The translations under genes and the position numbers were made by a program. Positions 27,339-35,818 of a DNA stretch of 64,000 bases are shown in pieces. Source of the stretch: Vibrio aquaticus. GTDB taxonomy: Bacteria; Pseudomonadota; Gammaproteobacteria; Enterobacterales; Vibrionaceae. Under the pieces are notes generated by a model, which saw only the letters and a program-made list of their open reading frames with translations, was not told where the DNA came from and did no database searches. Positions within the stretch are counted from its first letter, which is position 1; every line of letters begins with the position of its first letter. The stretch spans positions 1,059,300 to 1,123,299 of the forward strand of contig NZ_RXZH01000001.1 of NCBI RefSeq assembly GCF_003970385.1, written 5' to 3'.

Positions 27339-29345
27339 TTAAAGCTGGTATTTATGCAGCATGGCTTGCTGCTCACCTGCTATTTCTGCCACATATTCAG
27401 AGCGTTCGACCATCGGCTCTAGCTGCAGACGAGTTTGCTGCCCTTGCTCGGAGATGCGTGCAATTGCCTGAGACACATTAGCTGTGGCGCGATCTTGCTC
27501 TTCAGTGGCAACAGAGATTTGCTCAACGCGTTGCTGGATGTGTTGAACGGCTTTATTGATGTCTGAGAACGTCAACTTGACGTCGTTGCTTGATTGCAGT
27601 GCGTGACTCATTTCAAGGCGAGAGTCATTGACCGCTTGGCGTGAACGATCGGCAGCTGCAATCAACTCATTCATCATCTCTCGAATATTAGTGGTTTGCT
27701 GAGAAGTGCCACTTGCCAGCTTTCTCACTTCATCGGCAACGACAGCAAAGCCTCGACCTTGTTCACCGGCTCGGGCTGCTTCGATGGCGGCATTGAGTGC
27801 CAATAGGTTGGTGTTTTCTGCAATGCCGCTGATCATGTCGACCATTTCGCGTATCTGTTTCACTCGCTGATCCAGTTCGAGCATTGACTCCTCATTGATA
27901 TTGAGTGAGTTCTCTAATGACTCTAGACGTTGACGGTTTAGCTCCACCACGCCGACACCTTTCACAGTATGTTCAGTGGCAAACTGTGAGTCTTCTGATG
28001 ACGCGGCCGTGACAGTCGCAATTTCTCGGATAGAAGCTTCAAGCTGCGTTACCGTTGTCACCATGCTTTCCAATGCTTCGTTCTGAATGGTTAGGCTCTG
28101 GTTGGTTTTTTCTGCAGCATGGTTACTGATTTCAGCCGATTGATACAAGGTCTCGCAATTTTGGGTCACGGTTGAAATCGAGCGGTGGGTAGAGTCGATC
28201 ACTTGGTTTAGTTTTCTAGCCACTTCTTTGAGTTCTAATGGGCCAATCTCTTCAGTTTGGCTACGAAAGTCGTGCTCAGTCAGGGCCGAAAGGCGAGCTA
28301 GGATGTTTTTAAGCCCTCGATTCGTCCAGGTGCGAAGTGCAAACCAAGTAAAGAGAATCACCAGTGAAATGACACTGGCGGCAACTGCGACCATGACACT
28401 GACGTTGTTGATGGTGTCGTGAACCACGCCCTCACGTTTATGGATCAGTTCTGCAGCAGCATCGGCGATGTGTTCAAGCAAACTCATGGTTTGGTTTGAG
28501 AGTTGCGAGGCTTGTTGGAACTCACTCTTTTGTTGTTCACTTTGCTCTAACTTAGTGAGGATTAAACGCAGCACACCATTGGCGTCAAAACCGGATTGAA
28601 CCATGTCATAAGGTGCAGTCAGGCTGGCAAACTCGGTAATTTCAGGGTGCCACTCTTTAAAATCATCATAGGCGAGATCGATGCCTGCAATTCGATTACG
28701 CATCTCTTTGTATTCCAGTTGCGCTTTTTCGAGCTCGGTTTGCATCATCATGACTAAAAACGTGCTCTCCATAGAGCTGGCAGAAGAAATAAACCGGTTG
28801 GCGGCATCGTTAGATTCAGGATTGTCGACACTGAGAAAAGAACTAATGCGATTCATCTCAGGTCCAATTGAGCTCAATCCATAGCGGAAACCACCAACGG
28901 CGTCTTCAATGTTACGTTGAATACCAATCACGGCAGATTGTTTAGATAAAATCGAGGTCGTGATTTGGTGCAGCTGATCTAAATTGTCTTTGAGCTGCTT
29001 TGAAAGGTTTGAAGCGACACCGGATGATTGGTTAATCAGCCCTTCTCGTTTCTCGGCTAGCTGATCAATCTTATTGGTAATAGCCAGTAACTCTTCTGGA
29101 TCAGTCACTTGCATGCCATAGTTAAGAAGTTTGACTTGTTCGAGTACGTTTTTGGTTAGTGTGGCATTTGCCATGGCGATAGGTAAGGCTTGTTGTGATA
29201 AGGCATCAAACTGATCGCCTACTCGTTCCATCCCCTTGAAGCTTGAGACAGAAAGCGCAGCAACAAGTACGAAAATGGTTAAAAACGTGGCACTGATGGT
29301 TTGAATCAGTGAGAGAGAAAGCCGTGAGTTAGAGCGCTTTTTCAT
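27339..29345 (-). CDS. Methyl-accepting chemotaxis protein
   Basis: 668 aa, start at ATG 29345 (an in-frame TTG two codons earlier is not used). TM1 at about residues 12-34, a helical periplasmic sensor of about 270 residues, TM2 at about 310-330 ([21 protein letters not shown]), then HAMP and the signalling hairpin. The conserved tip is [27 protein letters not shown], with [20 protein letters not shown] just before it. It clusters at cell poles and controls CheA. The periplasmic domain shows no sign of Cache or 4HB motifs that I can name, so the ligand is unknown. The gene is transcribed alone; a weak hairpin lies after it at 27304-27322. Confidence 0.93.
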   Translation of the reverse strand: MKKRSNSRLSLSLIQTISATFLTIFVLVAALSVSSFKGMERVGDQFDALSQQALPIAMANATLTKNVLEQVKLLNYGMQVTDPEELLAITNKIDQLAEKREGLINQSSGVASNLSKQLKDNLDQLHQITTSILSKQSAVIGIQRNIEDAVGGFRYGLSSIGPEMNRISSFLSVDNPESNDAANRFISSASSMESTFLVMMMQTELEKAQLEYKEMRNRIAGIDLAYDDFKEWHPEITEFASLTAPYDMVQSGFDANGVLRLILTKLEQSEQQKSEFQQASQLSNQTMSLLEHIADAAAELIHKREGVVHDTINNVSVMVAVAASVISLVILFTWFALRTWTNRGLKNILARLSALTEHDFRSQTEEIGPLELKEVARKLNQVIDSTHRSISTVTQNCETLYQSAEISNHAAEKTNQSLTIQNEALESMVTTVTQLEASIREIATVTAASSEDSQFATEHTVKGVGVVELNRQRLESLENSLNINEESMLELDQRVKQIREMVDMISGIAENTNLLALNAAIEAARAGEQGRGFAVVADEVRKLASGTSQQTTNIREMMNELIAAADRSRQAVNDSRLEMSHALQSSNDVKLTFSDINKAVQHIQQRVEQISVATEEQDRATANVSQAIARISEQGQQTRLQLEPMVERSEYVAEIAGEQQAMLHKYQL

Positions 29346-29609
29346 AGTCAATGTGGTTATTTTTGAGTATGGATGGGTGTTCCCTCTGGTTTTTATTGTG
29401 CGATAAACAGGGGGATTTCGGTCATGGTAGGGAGGAAATGTGACAGTCAGCTTGCAGATTTATGTCGAATTAAAGAACTGGCGGGGAGTAAGGTGGTGTT
29501 TTTGAAGCGCGGTTGAACGAAATCTTCACCATCATCAGGAATGTTGGAATAACTTTAGGTAAACTAGCTTTCTCGCACTCTCGATAGGCGCAATGGATAA
29601 GGACAGCGT

Positions 29610-30314
29610 GTGCAGTACGTAAAGATTAAAGACTCGATTATTGAACAGGTCGAAAGTGGCATGCTTTCACCAAGACAGAAACTGCCTGCAGAGCGTAAGT
29701 TGGCTGAGTCGTTTGACACCACTCGAGTGACTCTGAGAGAAGCCTTATCTCTACTTGAGGCAGAAGGGAGTATTTATCGAGAAGATCGCCGTGGTTGGTT
29801 TATTTCTCCAGAGCCACTGAAATACGATCCAACCCAAGTGGTTAGCTTCCCCAGTTTGGCTAAAGCGCAGAATCGAACGCCAAAAACGGAGCTGGTGGCG
29901 ACAAAGAGCATCATCGCCAACAAGCAAGCCACTCGCTTATTAGAGCTTCCTCCGTTCTCTGATGTCTATCGAGTAGACCGTGTCCGCTATCTCGAAGATC
30001 GCCCGGTTGTTCATGTCACTCATTATCTTAGACCTGATGTTTTTCCGAACTTGTTAGCTTATGACTTATCCGGTTCGTTAACGGATATTTATCGAGAGCA
30101 ATATGACGTGAAGTATCACAAAGTTCGCTATCGAATTTCAACCAGCAGCTTACTCGGTGAAGAAGCTCAAGCATTGCGTGCCACGTCCGGTACGCCTGCG
30201 ATGGTCATTGAACGAGTAGGGTATAACGAGCAAGGCCTACCGATTGGGTGTGACATTGAATACTGGCGTCATGATGCAATCAGCATAGAGTCGATGGCAG
30301 AAATCAATGGCTAA
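29610..30314 (+). CDS. GntR/HutC-family transcriptional regulator (UTRA domain)
   Basis: 234 aa. A winged helix at residues 1-65 has the GntR signature SGMLSPRQKLPAERKLAESFDTTRVTLREALSLLEAEG. It is followed by a UTRA effector domain (about 80-225) with VYRVDRVRYLEDRPVVHVTHYLRPDVFP and GTPAMVIERVGYNEQGLPIGCDIEYWRHD. UTRA domains bind small sugars, amino acids or phosphonates and release the regulator from its operator. The start is GTG 29610, with AAGGA a short distance upstream. There is no transport or catabolic operon adjacent on the same strand, so its target lies elsewhere or is its own gene. Confidence 0.85.
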   Translation: MQYVKIKDSIIEQVESGMLSPRQKLPAERKLAESFDTTRVTLREALSLLEAEGSIYREDRRGWFISPEPLKYDPTQVVSFPSLAKAQNRTPKTELVATKSIIANKQATRLLELPPFSDVYRVDRVRYLEDRPVVHVTHYLRPDVFPNLLAYDLSGSLTDIYREQYDVKYHKVRYRISTSSLLGEEAQALRATSGTPAMVIERVGYNEQGLPIGCDIEYWRHDAISIESMAEING

Positions 30315-30336
30315 TAAGTTGAGAGTTAAGAATGCA

Positions 30337-30367
30337 AAAGCCCTGGTGAGAATACCAGGGCTTTGTT
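30337..30367. terminator. Bidirectional terminator
   Basis: AAAGCCCTGGT, loop GAGAAT, ACCAGGGCTTT between the convergent GntR and rsgA genes. Confidence 0.85.
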
Positions 30368-30390
30368 TTAGTGAAGTTGTGATGTGTCGT

Positions 30391-31425
30391 TCAGTATTTT
30401 TTTGCCGATCGAGCTTGATCTTGAACCGAATTAACCATCTTGGAAAAGGCTCTGTCCTTGGCTCGTTTCTGTGCCAATGTCGCGCTGTTATGAGCCTCTT
30501 CTCGCAGTAGCTTCTGGAAATTTTCCAATCTGCGTGTCGATAATTCCCCCGTTTCAATCGCATTCAATACCGCACAACCCGGTTCGTTTTGATGTTGGCA
30601 ATCAGAAAAGCGGCACTGCTCTGCTAGCGATTCAATGTCGGCGAACGTGAGTTTTATTCCCTCTTTTGCATCGCTCAGCTGTAGCTCTCGCATTCCCGGA
30701 GTGTCCATCAACAAGCCACCTTCTGGTAACCACTTAATCGCACGATAGGTGGTTGTATGTCGGCCTTTACTGTCTTGCTCTCGGATGCCACCGGTTTCCA
30801 TCTCGTTTTGACCAAGTAAGCCATTGACGAGCGTCGATTTGCCGACACCGGACGATCCCATAAACGCTACGGTTTTTCCTCGTTGGCAGTAGCCTTTCAG
30901 CAGTGAAATATCTTCATTGTCGAGGCTGTTCACGCAATAGACACTTAATAAAGAGTCTAGCTGCTGAACTTGTTGGCGAATGGATTCTGCCTCTGAACAT
31001 AAATCTGCTTTGGTTAAGATAATGACAGGCTCAACGCCGGTCTCTTTGGCTAACGCTAAGTAACGTTCGATACGGTTTAAGCTAAAGTCGTCATTGAGTG
31101 AACTTACGATGAACACAGTATCAAGGTTTGCCGCGATAAGCTGGCGCTCTCTGGCACTGCCCGCTGCTTTACGTTGAAACAAAGACTGCCTTTCTAAAAC
31201 TCGTACTAAACGGTCGTTATTGAACAACAGCCAGTCTCCGACACAAATTGGGTCAAAGTTAGGTGGGATGTGGTAGCGCAAAATACCAGCGTCACCAAGA
31301 ATGACAACCTCAGACTTATGGTGCTCGATGATTCGACCAAGTGAGCAAGTCTCTAGCTCTTCAAGAGAGAGTTGCTGTTGAAAGAATGGACGTAAACCTA
31401 AATCAATCAGTGATGGAGCGTTCAT
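30391..31425 (-). CDS. rsgA: RsgA-type ribosome-dependent circularly permuted GTPase
   Basis: 344 aa. OB-fold N-terminus, then the GTPase motifs in permuted order: G4 LTKAD, G1 GSSGVGKST, G2 GRHTTT, G3 DTPGM; a zinc module CRFSDCQHQNEPGC follows (about residues 280-293). RsgA binds the 30S subunit late in assembly and hydrolyses GTP. The N-terminus is somewhat divergent (SLIDLGLRPFFQQQLSLEEL), so this may be a second paralogue beside the housekeeping copy. It lies 9 bp downstream of the GNAT gene and is probably cotranscribed with it; that linkage hints at ribosome-related or stress function. Confidence 0.9.
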   Translation of the reverse strand: MNAPSLIDLGLRPFFQQQLSLEELETCSLGRIIEHHKSEVVILGDAGILRYHIPPNFDPICVGDWLLFNNDRLVRVLERQSLFQRKAAGSARERQLIAANLDTVFIVSSLNDDFSLNRIERYLALAKETGVEPVIILTKADLCSEAESIRQQVQQLDSLLSVYCVNSLDNEDISLLKGYCQRGKTVAFMGSSGVGKSTLVNGLLGQNEMETGGIREQDSKGRHTTTYRAIKWLPEGGLLMDTPGMRELQLSDAKEGIKLTFADIESLAEQCRFSDCQHQNEPGCAVLNAIETGELSTRRLENFQKLLREEAHNSATLAQKRAKDRAFSKMVNSVQDQARSAKKY

Positions 31426-31434
31426 AATGTTCTC

Positions 31435-31977
31435 TTACCAGTAATTCGAATCGTTAAGCGGTTCGGCGCAAGTTGGTTTCCCGATAATAGGTTGAATCTC
31501 ACTTTCAAGCAAAGATTGGGCAATCCAACCGTCAGGGTACGATAACGCGAAAGGTGCTTGCATGATTGTCTCTTTAATTGGTGCAAAGCCGACTTTCGAG
31601 TAGAAGTTAATGTCGCCGTACGTCACTACGGATTCAACGCCATTTTCTTTTAGCATGTTTAAGCCAAACTGGATTAACCCTTGGCCAATTCCTTGACCAT
31701 GATAGTCAGTTGCAACGGCCATCGGTGAGAGTAAGTAAACATTTTCACCGTTCGGGAAGTTAAGCTTCGAGAAAATAACTGAGCCGATGACTTGGTTTTG
31801 TTCACTGGTTGCCACCATGACTGAAAGATCGTTCGAGCTGCCTGCTAATTCTAGAAATTCGGATGATAGTTTTTCTAATAGCTGACCTTCGTCTGGCCCT
31901 TCAGAATTGGTGAATGTGTTTTTATATAGTTGAATAATTTCTTGTTTTTGTTCTGGTTTGTAGAGTGAGTAGTTCAT
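31435..31977 (-). CDS. GNAT-family N-acetyltransferase (YhbS-like)
   Basis: 180 aa from ATG 31977, preceded by AAAGAGAA; the longer frame starting at 32007 lacks an RBS. The acetyl-CoA loop is PMAVATDYHGQGIGQGLIQFGL (Q-x-x-G-x-G/A motif), with beta-4/5 signatures VIGSVIFSKL and VTYGDINFYSKVGFAP as in YhbS-type acetyltransferases. The substrate is unknown. First gene of a GNAT-rsgA operon. Its promoter region is shared with the divergent VOC gene, which carries a SoxR-like box. Confidence 0.85.
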   Translation of the reverse strand: MNYSLYKPEQKQEIIQLYKNTFTNSEGPDEGQLLEKLSSEFLELAGSSNDLSVMVATSEQNQVIGSVIFSKLNFPNGENVYLLSPMAVATDYHGQGIGQGLIQFGLNMLKENGVESVVTYGDINFYSKVGFAPIKETIMQAPFALSYPDGWIAQSLLESEIQPIIGKPTCAEPLNDSNYW

Positions 31978-32128
31978 GTCATTCTCTTTACTATTTGATT
32001 TATACATAGAGAGAAAGCCAGCGCTCGATTCACTTGTTCTCTCATTTCTTGCTGGGGATTATGAACTGTGAAGCTATAGACAGGTCAAGGTGGTTTTAAT
32101 CTTTTTTCGATTATTTTTAAATTATCTC

Positions 32129-32159
32129 TTTACCTCAACTTAACTTGAGGTATTAGCAT
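32129..32159 (+). promoter_or_regulatory. SoxR-type promoter of the VOC gene
   Basis: CCTCAACTTAACTTGAGG (32133-32150) is a perfect 8-bp-arm dyad. It matches the E. coli soxS SoxR box at 17 of 18 positions as I recall it (CCTCAAGTTAACTTGAGG). It sits inside an overlong 19-bp spacer between TTTACC (32129-32134) and TAGCAT (32154-32159), the geometry that MerR-family activators need. It faces the VOC gene 38 bp downstream. Confidence 0.75.
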
Positions 32160-32196
32160 GCTCTTCGTTGTCTAGGAACATTTAAAGGAGATAAAA

Positions 32197-32616
32197 ATGA
32201 TTCAACTAGAGCATGTAAATTTAGTGGTAAAAGATATTCCTGAGATGTTGAAGTTTTACCAAGCGGCTTTCCCTCATTGGTATGTACGTGCAGAAGGTCA
32301 AGGTGAATGGAGTGGTAAGCCAAGAAACTGGCTACACTTTGGCGATGATTATCAATACATTGCGATGAGCGATCATGGTGAAGGAGATAATCGCTATCTT
32401 GCGGGTCATCAAGTCGGCTTTGCCCATTTTGCTTTCGTGACGAATAGCGTCGATACCGTTATTCAGAACTTGGTCGATGCAGGTTTCCCAATCGCAAAAG
32501 ATGGCGCAGAAGAGCCCTACAGAAAGAACGTCTATTTTGTTGACCCGGCCGGTTTTGAAATCGAATTTGTGGAATACCTAACGGACGATCCAAAGCTGCG
32601 TAACCTAACCGTTTAA
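32197..32616 (+). CDS. VOC-superfamily (glyoxalase/dioxygenase-like) protein
   Basis: 139 aa of the vicinal-oxygen-chelate fold: two beta-alpha-beta-beta-beta modules, starting MIQLEHVNLVVKDIPEMLKFYQAAFP and ending NVYFVDPAGFEIEFVEYL. Metal ligand candidates are the His in EHVNLVV, the His in VGFAHFAF and the Glu in FEIEFVEY. The family includes glyoxalase I, antibiotic-binding proteins and dioxygenases; the exact activity is unknown. Start by AAAGGAG with proper spacing. Its apparent SoxR-controlled promoter suggests induction by redox-cycling compounds, so a role in detoxifying such compounds or their products is inferred. Confidence 0.85.
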   Translation: MIQLEHVNLVVKDIPEMLKFYQAAFPHWYVRAEGQGEWSGKPRNWLHFGDDYQYIAMSDHGEGDNRYLAGHQVGFAHFAFVTNSVDTVIQNLVDAGFPIAKDGAEEPYRKNVYFVDPAGFEIEFVEYLTDDPKLRNLTV

Positions 32617-32653
32617 GACTAAAGCGCAAATAGGGCTAAACCGAAAATTAAAA

Positions 32654-32684
32654 CAAAGCCCGCTGTTAATAAGCGGGCTTGTTG
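32654..32684. terminator. Terminator between VOC and helicase genes
   Basis: AAGCCCGCT, loop GTTAATA, AGCGGGCTT; T-rich on both flanking sides. Confidence 0.8.
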
Positions 32685-32693
32685 GTTTTATGA

Positions 32694-33917
32694 TTAGCGA
32701 GCTTTAGGCTTACGTTGAAACTGCTTGATGCTCTTTTTGTTCTGAGTTCTGCGGTTGGCTTTTTTGTCTCTAGGTGCTCGCTTACTTTCACCGGTTGATG
32801 GCTTATCCGTTACCGGAAAACCTTCCAGATCTTGTAGCGGCAGCTCACGTTGAGTTAAAGAGCGAATCGCATTCAAAGCATCCGTTTCACCATGGCAAAC
32901 TAAAGACATCGCAATGCCATTGGCGCCAGCTCTAGCGGTGCGTCCAACTCGATGGATGTAGGTTTCAGCGTGCATCGGTAGCTCAAAGTTGATCACTACA
33001 GGTAAGTGATCGATATGAATACCGCGTGCCAGTAAGTCAGTGGCAATTAATACTTGGGATTGACCCGATTTAAACTGCTCAAGCGCTTCTTCTCGTTCAG
33101 CTTGGCTCTTATTTCCGTGCAGGGCAGCGGTGGTAATCTTCGCCTTATTGAGCTTTTTCGTTAGGCTATCTGCGTTCTCTTTCGCGCCGATAAACACCAA
33201 AATCTGTTTTGCTGCTTGTTGCTCTATAAGGGTAATCAGCGCTTTGGTTTTACTGCCCTTATTCACTAAGTACAGTGTTTCTGCAATATCGCTGTTGGTG
33301 CTGTTTTCTTGATCAGCGACCAACTCTTTTGGTGCCGACATTAACGGTTTAGCTTGTTGTCTAAGTGTGTCTGAAAATGTTGCTGAGAACAGAGCGGTTT
33401 GACGTTTTGGCGAAGTTTGATCTGCGATGGTTTGAACGTCCGGCCAGAAACCCATATCAAGTAAGCGATCCGCTTCATCCAACACAAGGTAGTGAACCTG
33501 ACTGAGAGAAAGACCATGCTTGATAAGGTCTATCAGGCGACCAGTGGTTGCGACCAAAATGTTAGGTTGCTTGGCTAAAGCTTGCTGCTGCAATTCCTTA
33601 TCAACGCCACCACATAGGCAAAGTGCTGACAGCGATTGTGGCTTAGCTACGGCATTAATGGCGTCACACACCTGCGCTGCTAATTCGCGTGTTGGAACCA
33701 GAACCAACGCCTGATGGTCTTGGTTTTGCTTGAGAGCTTCGATGATCGGTAAGCCGTAGGCCAACGTTTTGCCGCTTCCAGTCTTTGCCAATGCTAATAC
33801 ATCGTGGCCACTGATTAATTCAGGGATAGCCAGCGTTTGGATTGCAGTTGGAGTCTTGATTGTGTTGGGCAGCGCTTGAATCAGCGTCTTGCTCAGTGAT
33901 AGTTGAGAGAATGACAT
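32694..33917 (-). CDS. DEAD-box ATP-dependent RNA helicase (RhlE-like)
   Basis: 407 aa, start at ATG 33917 after AGGCGA. All motifs are visible in order: Q motif (TIKTPTAIQTLAIPELISG), Walker A AKTGSGKTLAYG, PTRELAAQV, DEADRLLDMGF, SATF, IATDLLARGIHIDHLPVVINFELP and HRVGRTARAG. The core lacks long insertions. The C-terminal tail from about residue 365 is basic (KRAPRDKKANRRTQNKKSIKQFQRKPKAR), as in RhlE-type proteins, and would contact RNA. Such enzymes unwind short RNA duplexes in ribosome assembly or mRNA decay, mostly in the cold. Single gene with a convergent terminator. Confidence 0.94.
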   Translation of the reverse strand: MSFSQLSLSKTLIQALPNTIKTPTAIQTLAIPELISGHDVLALAKTGSGKTLAYGLPIIEALKQNQDHQALVLVPTRELAAQVCDAINAVAKPQSLSALCLCGGVDKELQQQALAKQPNILVATTGRLIDLIKHGLSLSQVHYLVLDEADRLLDMGFWPDVQTIADQTSPKRQTALFSATFSDTLRQQAKPLMSAPKELVADQENSTNSDIAETLYLVNKGSKTKALITLIEQQAAKQILVFIGAKENADSLTKKLNKAKITTAALHGNKSQAEREEALEQFKSGQSQVLIATDLLARGIHIDHLPVVINFELPMHAETYIHRVGRTARAGANGIAMSLVCHGETDALNAIRSLTQRELPLQDLEGFPVTDKPSTGESKRAPRDKKANRRTQNKKSIKQFQRKPKAR

Positions 33918-34036
33918 CAATATCGCCTCTTAGTTGGCTGGAAGCCTTGTGGGCCAATAAAAGCAGCCGCGGACTCTATCACACTATGGTGACGAAAGGG
34001 TATCGCTTTTATACCACTAATGAATAGCACTTCGGT

Positions 34037-34492
34037 TTACGCGTCCCGGTTATTGTCGAGCCAGGTTTGCAGCTTTTGACTGTGTTTGAGCATTTCATCC
34101 AGCTCAGTTTCGTCCCAGTCGTCAAAACAGAGATCAACCGTTGGTAAGAAACCCATAAAGGCATTCTGAACTTTCTCTAAGCCCGTAGCGTTTATGCTAA
34201 TCCACTTTTTTCGGCCGTCTTGGCTGTCTTTGCGAATGTCGAGCAAACCCATTTCTACGAGTTTGTTAACTACTTTAGTAATGCCCGGTTGGTTCATTTG
34301 CATTACGTCGGCCAGTTGACTGATGGTGCTTTCGTTATCTGGATGGCGAGCGAAGTGATTCAGCAAATCGAACTGAGATTGATTGATGCCATGAGGTGTC
34401 AGCGCTTTACTTAACCAGGTGTTAGTGAGCTGATTAATTATTCCCAATGATATCAATAATTTGAATGTTTTCTGCTGTTTTTCTGTCAACAT
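34037..34492 (-). CDS. MarR-family transcriptional regulator
   Basis: 151 aa. The winged helix-turn-helix is at about residues 30-105: NQSQFDLLNHFARHPDNESTISQLADVMQMNQPGITKVVNKLVEMGLLDIRKDSQDGRKKWISIN (partial quotes of the recognition helix QPGITKVVNKL and wing DSQDGRKKW). MarR dimers sense phenolic or oxidised ligands and repress adjacent genes. It is divergent from the Tat-exported nitroreductase-like gene; two 18-bp palindromes in the 81-bp gap are the expected operators. No good Shine-Dalgarno precedes the ATG. Confidence 0.88.
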   Translation of the reverse strand: MLTEKQQKTFKLLISLGIINQLTNTWLSKALTPHGINQSQFDLLNHFARHPDNESTISQLADVMQMNQPGITKVVNKLVEMGLLDIRKDSQDGRKKWISINATGLEKVQNAFMGFLPTVDLCFDDWDETELDEMLKHSQKLQTWLDNNRDA

Positions 34493-34513
34493 ATTTATAA
34501 ATTTTTCTTGATT

Positions 34514-34531
34514 TACATTCCTTGGAATGTA
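34514..34531. promoter_or_regulatory. MarR operator-like palindrome 1
   Basis: TACATTCC-TT-GGAATGTA, perfectly symmetric, in the MarR/nitroreductase intergenic gap. Confidence 0.7.
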
Positions 34532-34534
34532 ATA

Positions 34535-34552
34535 TTTATTCCATGGAATGTA
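34535..34552. promoter_or_regulatory. MarR operator-like palindrome 2
   Basis: TTTATTCC-AT-GGAATGTA shares the right arm with palindrome 1 exactly. The centres are 21 bp apart, two helical turns, so two dimers could bind on one face of the DNA. Confidence 0.68.
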
Positions 34553-34573
34553 TATTACAGCACGAGGCTAATT

Positions 34574-35725
34574 ATGAACAGAAGAAACTTTATTAAGGTA
34601 TTAGGCGCTGGTGGCGTTGTACTTGCGGCAAGCCCAATCGTTATCCAACAGATGAAACCGGCAAAGACAGCACAACTCAGACCGACTCACACGTATGATG
34701 ACATAAAGAAAACCTTACTAAGTTATGCGATGCTCAGTGCGAATCCGCACAATATTCAGCCTTGGAAAGTGGCTTTCCCTGCTCAGAATCAGATCCTTCT
34801 ATATGTCGACTCTGAACGACTGCTTCCTCAAACCGATCCAATCCATCGCCAAATTCACATTGGTCAAGGCACGTTCATTGAGGGATTGGTGATAGCGGCA
34901 AGCCATTTTGGTATTCGTGTTGATGTAGATTACTTCCCACAGGGTGAATATGACAATCAAAGCCTAGAAGAAAAGCCGGTCGCAGCGTTAACACTAGTAC
35001 CTGATGACACAGTGAAAGCCGATCCTCTGTTCCAATACTTGGCCATTCGTCAGTCAACAAAGACGCCCTATTCGTCAGAGATTTTGCCGACTCAACAGTT
35101 AGTCGAGGTGCAAAAGGTCAACCAGCAAGCCAATTTCGCTATCCAATTTGTTGAAGCACAGGCCGACAGTGACACGATGGCTAATTTCTTAACTGAAGCG
35201 ATGATGGTCGAAGAACAAAAATCCGCTCGCAGCTTAGAAACTATAAGTATGTTCCGCTTTAACGAGCAAGAGATGAGTCAATACCGAGACGGTTTTGGTT
35301 TTCCTCAAAATGGCGTCACAGGCCCTAAACGTTGGCTGGCAGAGACTCTGCTCGTGAGCCGAGAAAAAGCCGAAAATGATCCCTACTCGTTTGGTCAAGA
35401 AGGGGTAAAAGCAATACGAAAAGCGGCGGAGAATGCTCCCCATTTTGGTTTGTTGATCAGCGATTCTAATAGTCGACTTGATCAAGTGAAATGTGGTCGC
35501 ACCTACCAAAGAATTAATCTTGTTACGGCATCAATGGGGCTTACTCAACACCCGATGAGCCAGATTTTGCAAGAGTACGATGACATGCTGCCATTGCAGG
35601 CAAAATTTAAACAGCACTATGGTGTGAAATCGAGCCAAACGGTGCAGATGCTGTTTCGCTTAGGTAAAGCTGATTTAACGCCGGCTTCTCCACGTAGAGA
35701 AGTGAGCGATATTGTGGTGAGTTAA
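34574..35725 (+). CDS. Tat-exported nitroreductase-fold (Acg-like) protein
   Basis: 383 aa from ATG 34574 (GAGG upstream). The N-terminus MNRRNFIKVLGAGGVVLAAS is a twin-arginine signal (RRNFIK), so it is exported folded, probably with flavin bound. The body has FMN nitroreductase/Acg-type features: YAMLSANPHNIQPWKV near residues 53-68, VYFQYLAIRQSTKTPYSSE-like active region, and NLVTASMGLTQHPMSQ toward the C-terminus. It is likely a periplasmic oxidoreductase acting on quinone or nitro compounds, as an inference. The divergent MarR regulator and shared operators suggest induction by the substrate. Confidence 0.82.
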   Translation: MNRRNFIKVLGAGGVVLAASPIVIQQMKPAKTAQLRPTHTYDDIKKTLLSYAMLSANPHNIQPWKVAFPAQNQILLYVDSERLLPQTDPIHRQIHIGQGTFIEGLVIAASHFGIRVDVDYFPQGEYDNQSLEEKPVAALTLVPDDTVKADPLFQYLAIRQSTKTPYSSEILPTQQLVEVQKVNQQANFAIQFVEAQADSDTMANFLTEAMMVEEQKSARSLETISMFRFNEQEMSQYRDGFGFPQNGVTGPKRWLAETLLVSREKAENDPYSFGQEGVKAIRKAAENAPHFGLLISDSNSRLDQVKCGRTYQRINLVTASMGLTQHPMSQILQEYDDMLPLQAKFKQHYGVKSSQTVQMLFRLGKADLTPASPRREVSDIVVS

Positions 35726-35734
35726 AAGCACGGT

Positions 35735-35794
35735 CGCTTCTAAGACCATCGCCTCTAAGACTATCGCCTCTAAGACCACCGCCTTTAAGAATAG
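35735..35794. repeat. Four tandem 15-bp repeats plus hairpin
   Basis: Units CGCTTCTAAGACCAT, CGCCTCTAAGACTAT, CGCCTCTAAGACCAC and CGCCTTTAAGAATAG are contiguous. The 11-mer CCATCGCCTCT (35746-35756) is perfectly complementary to AGAGGCGATGG (35793-35803), so the array can fold into a hairpin. It fills the gap between the convergent nitroreductase and diguanylate cyclase genes. Confidence 0.85.
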
Positions 35795-35818
35795 AGGCGA
35801 TGGAATGATGGAATAGGG

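Noticed and set aside
29424..29516. 30-codon frame before the GntR gene
   Set aside because: No RBS at the right distance and no recognisable protein character.
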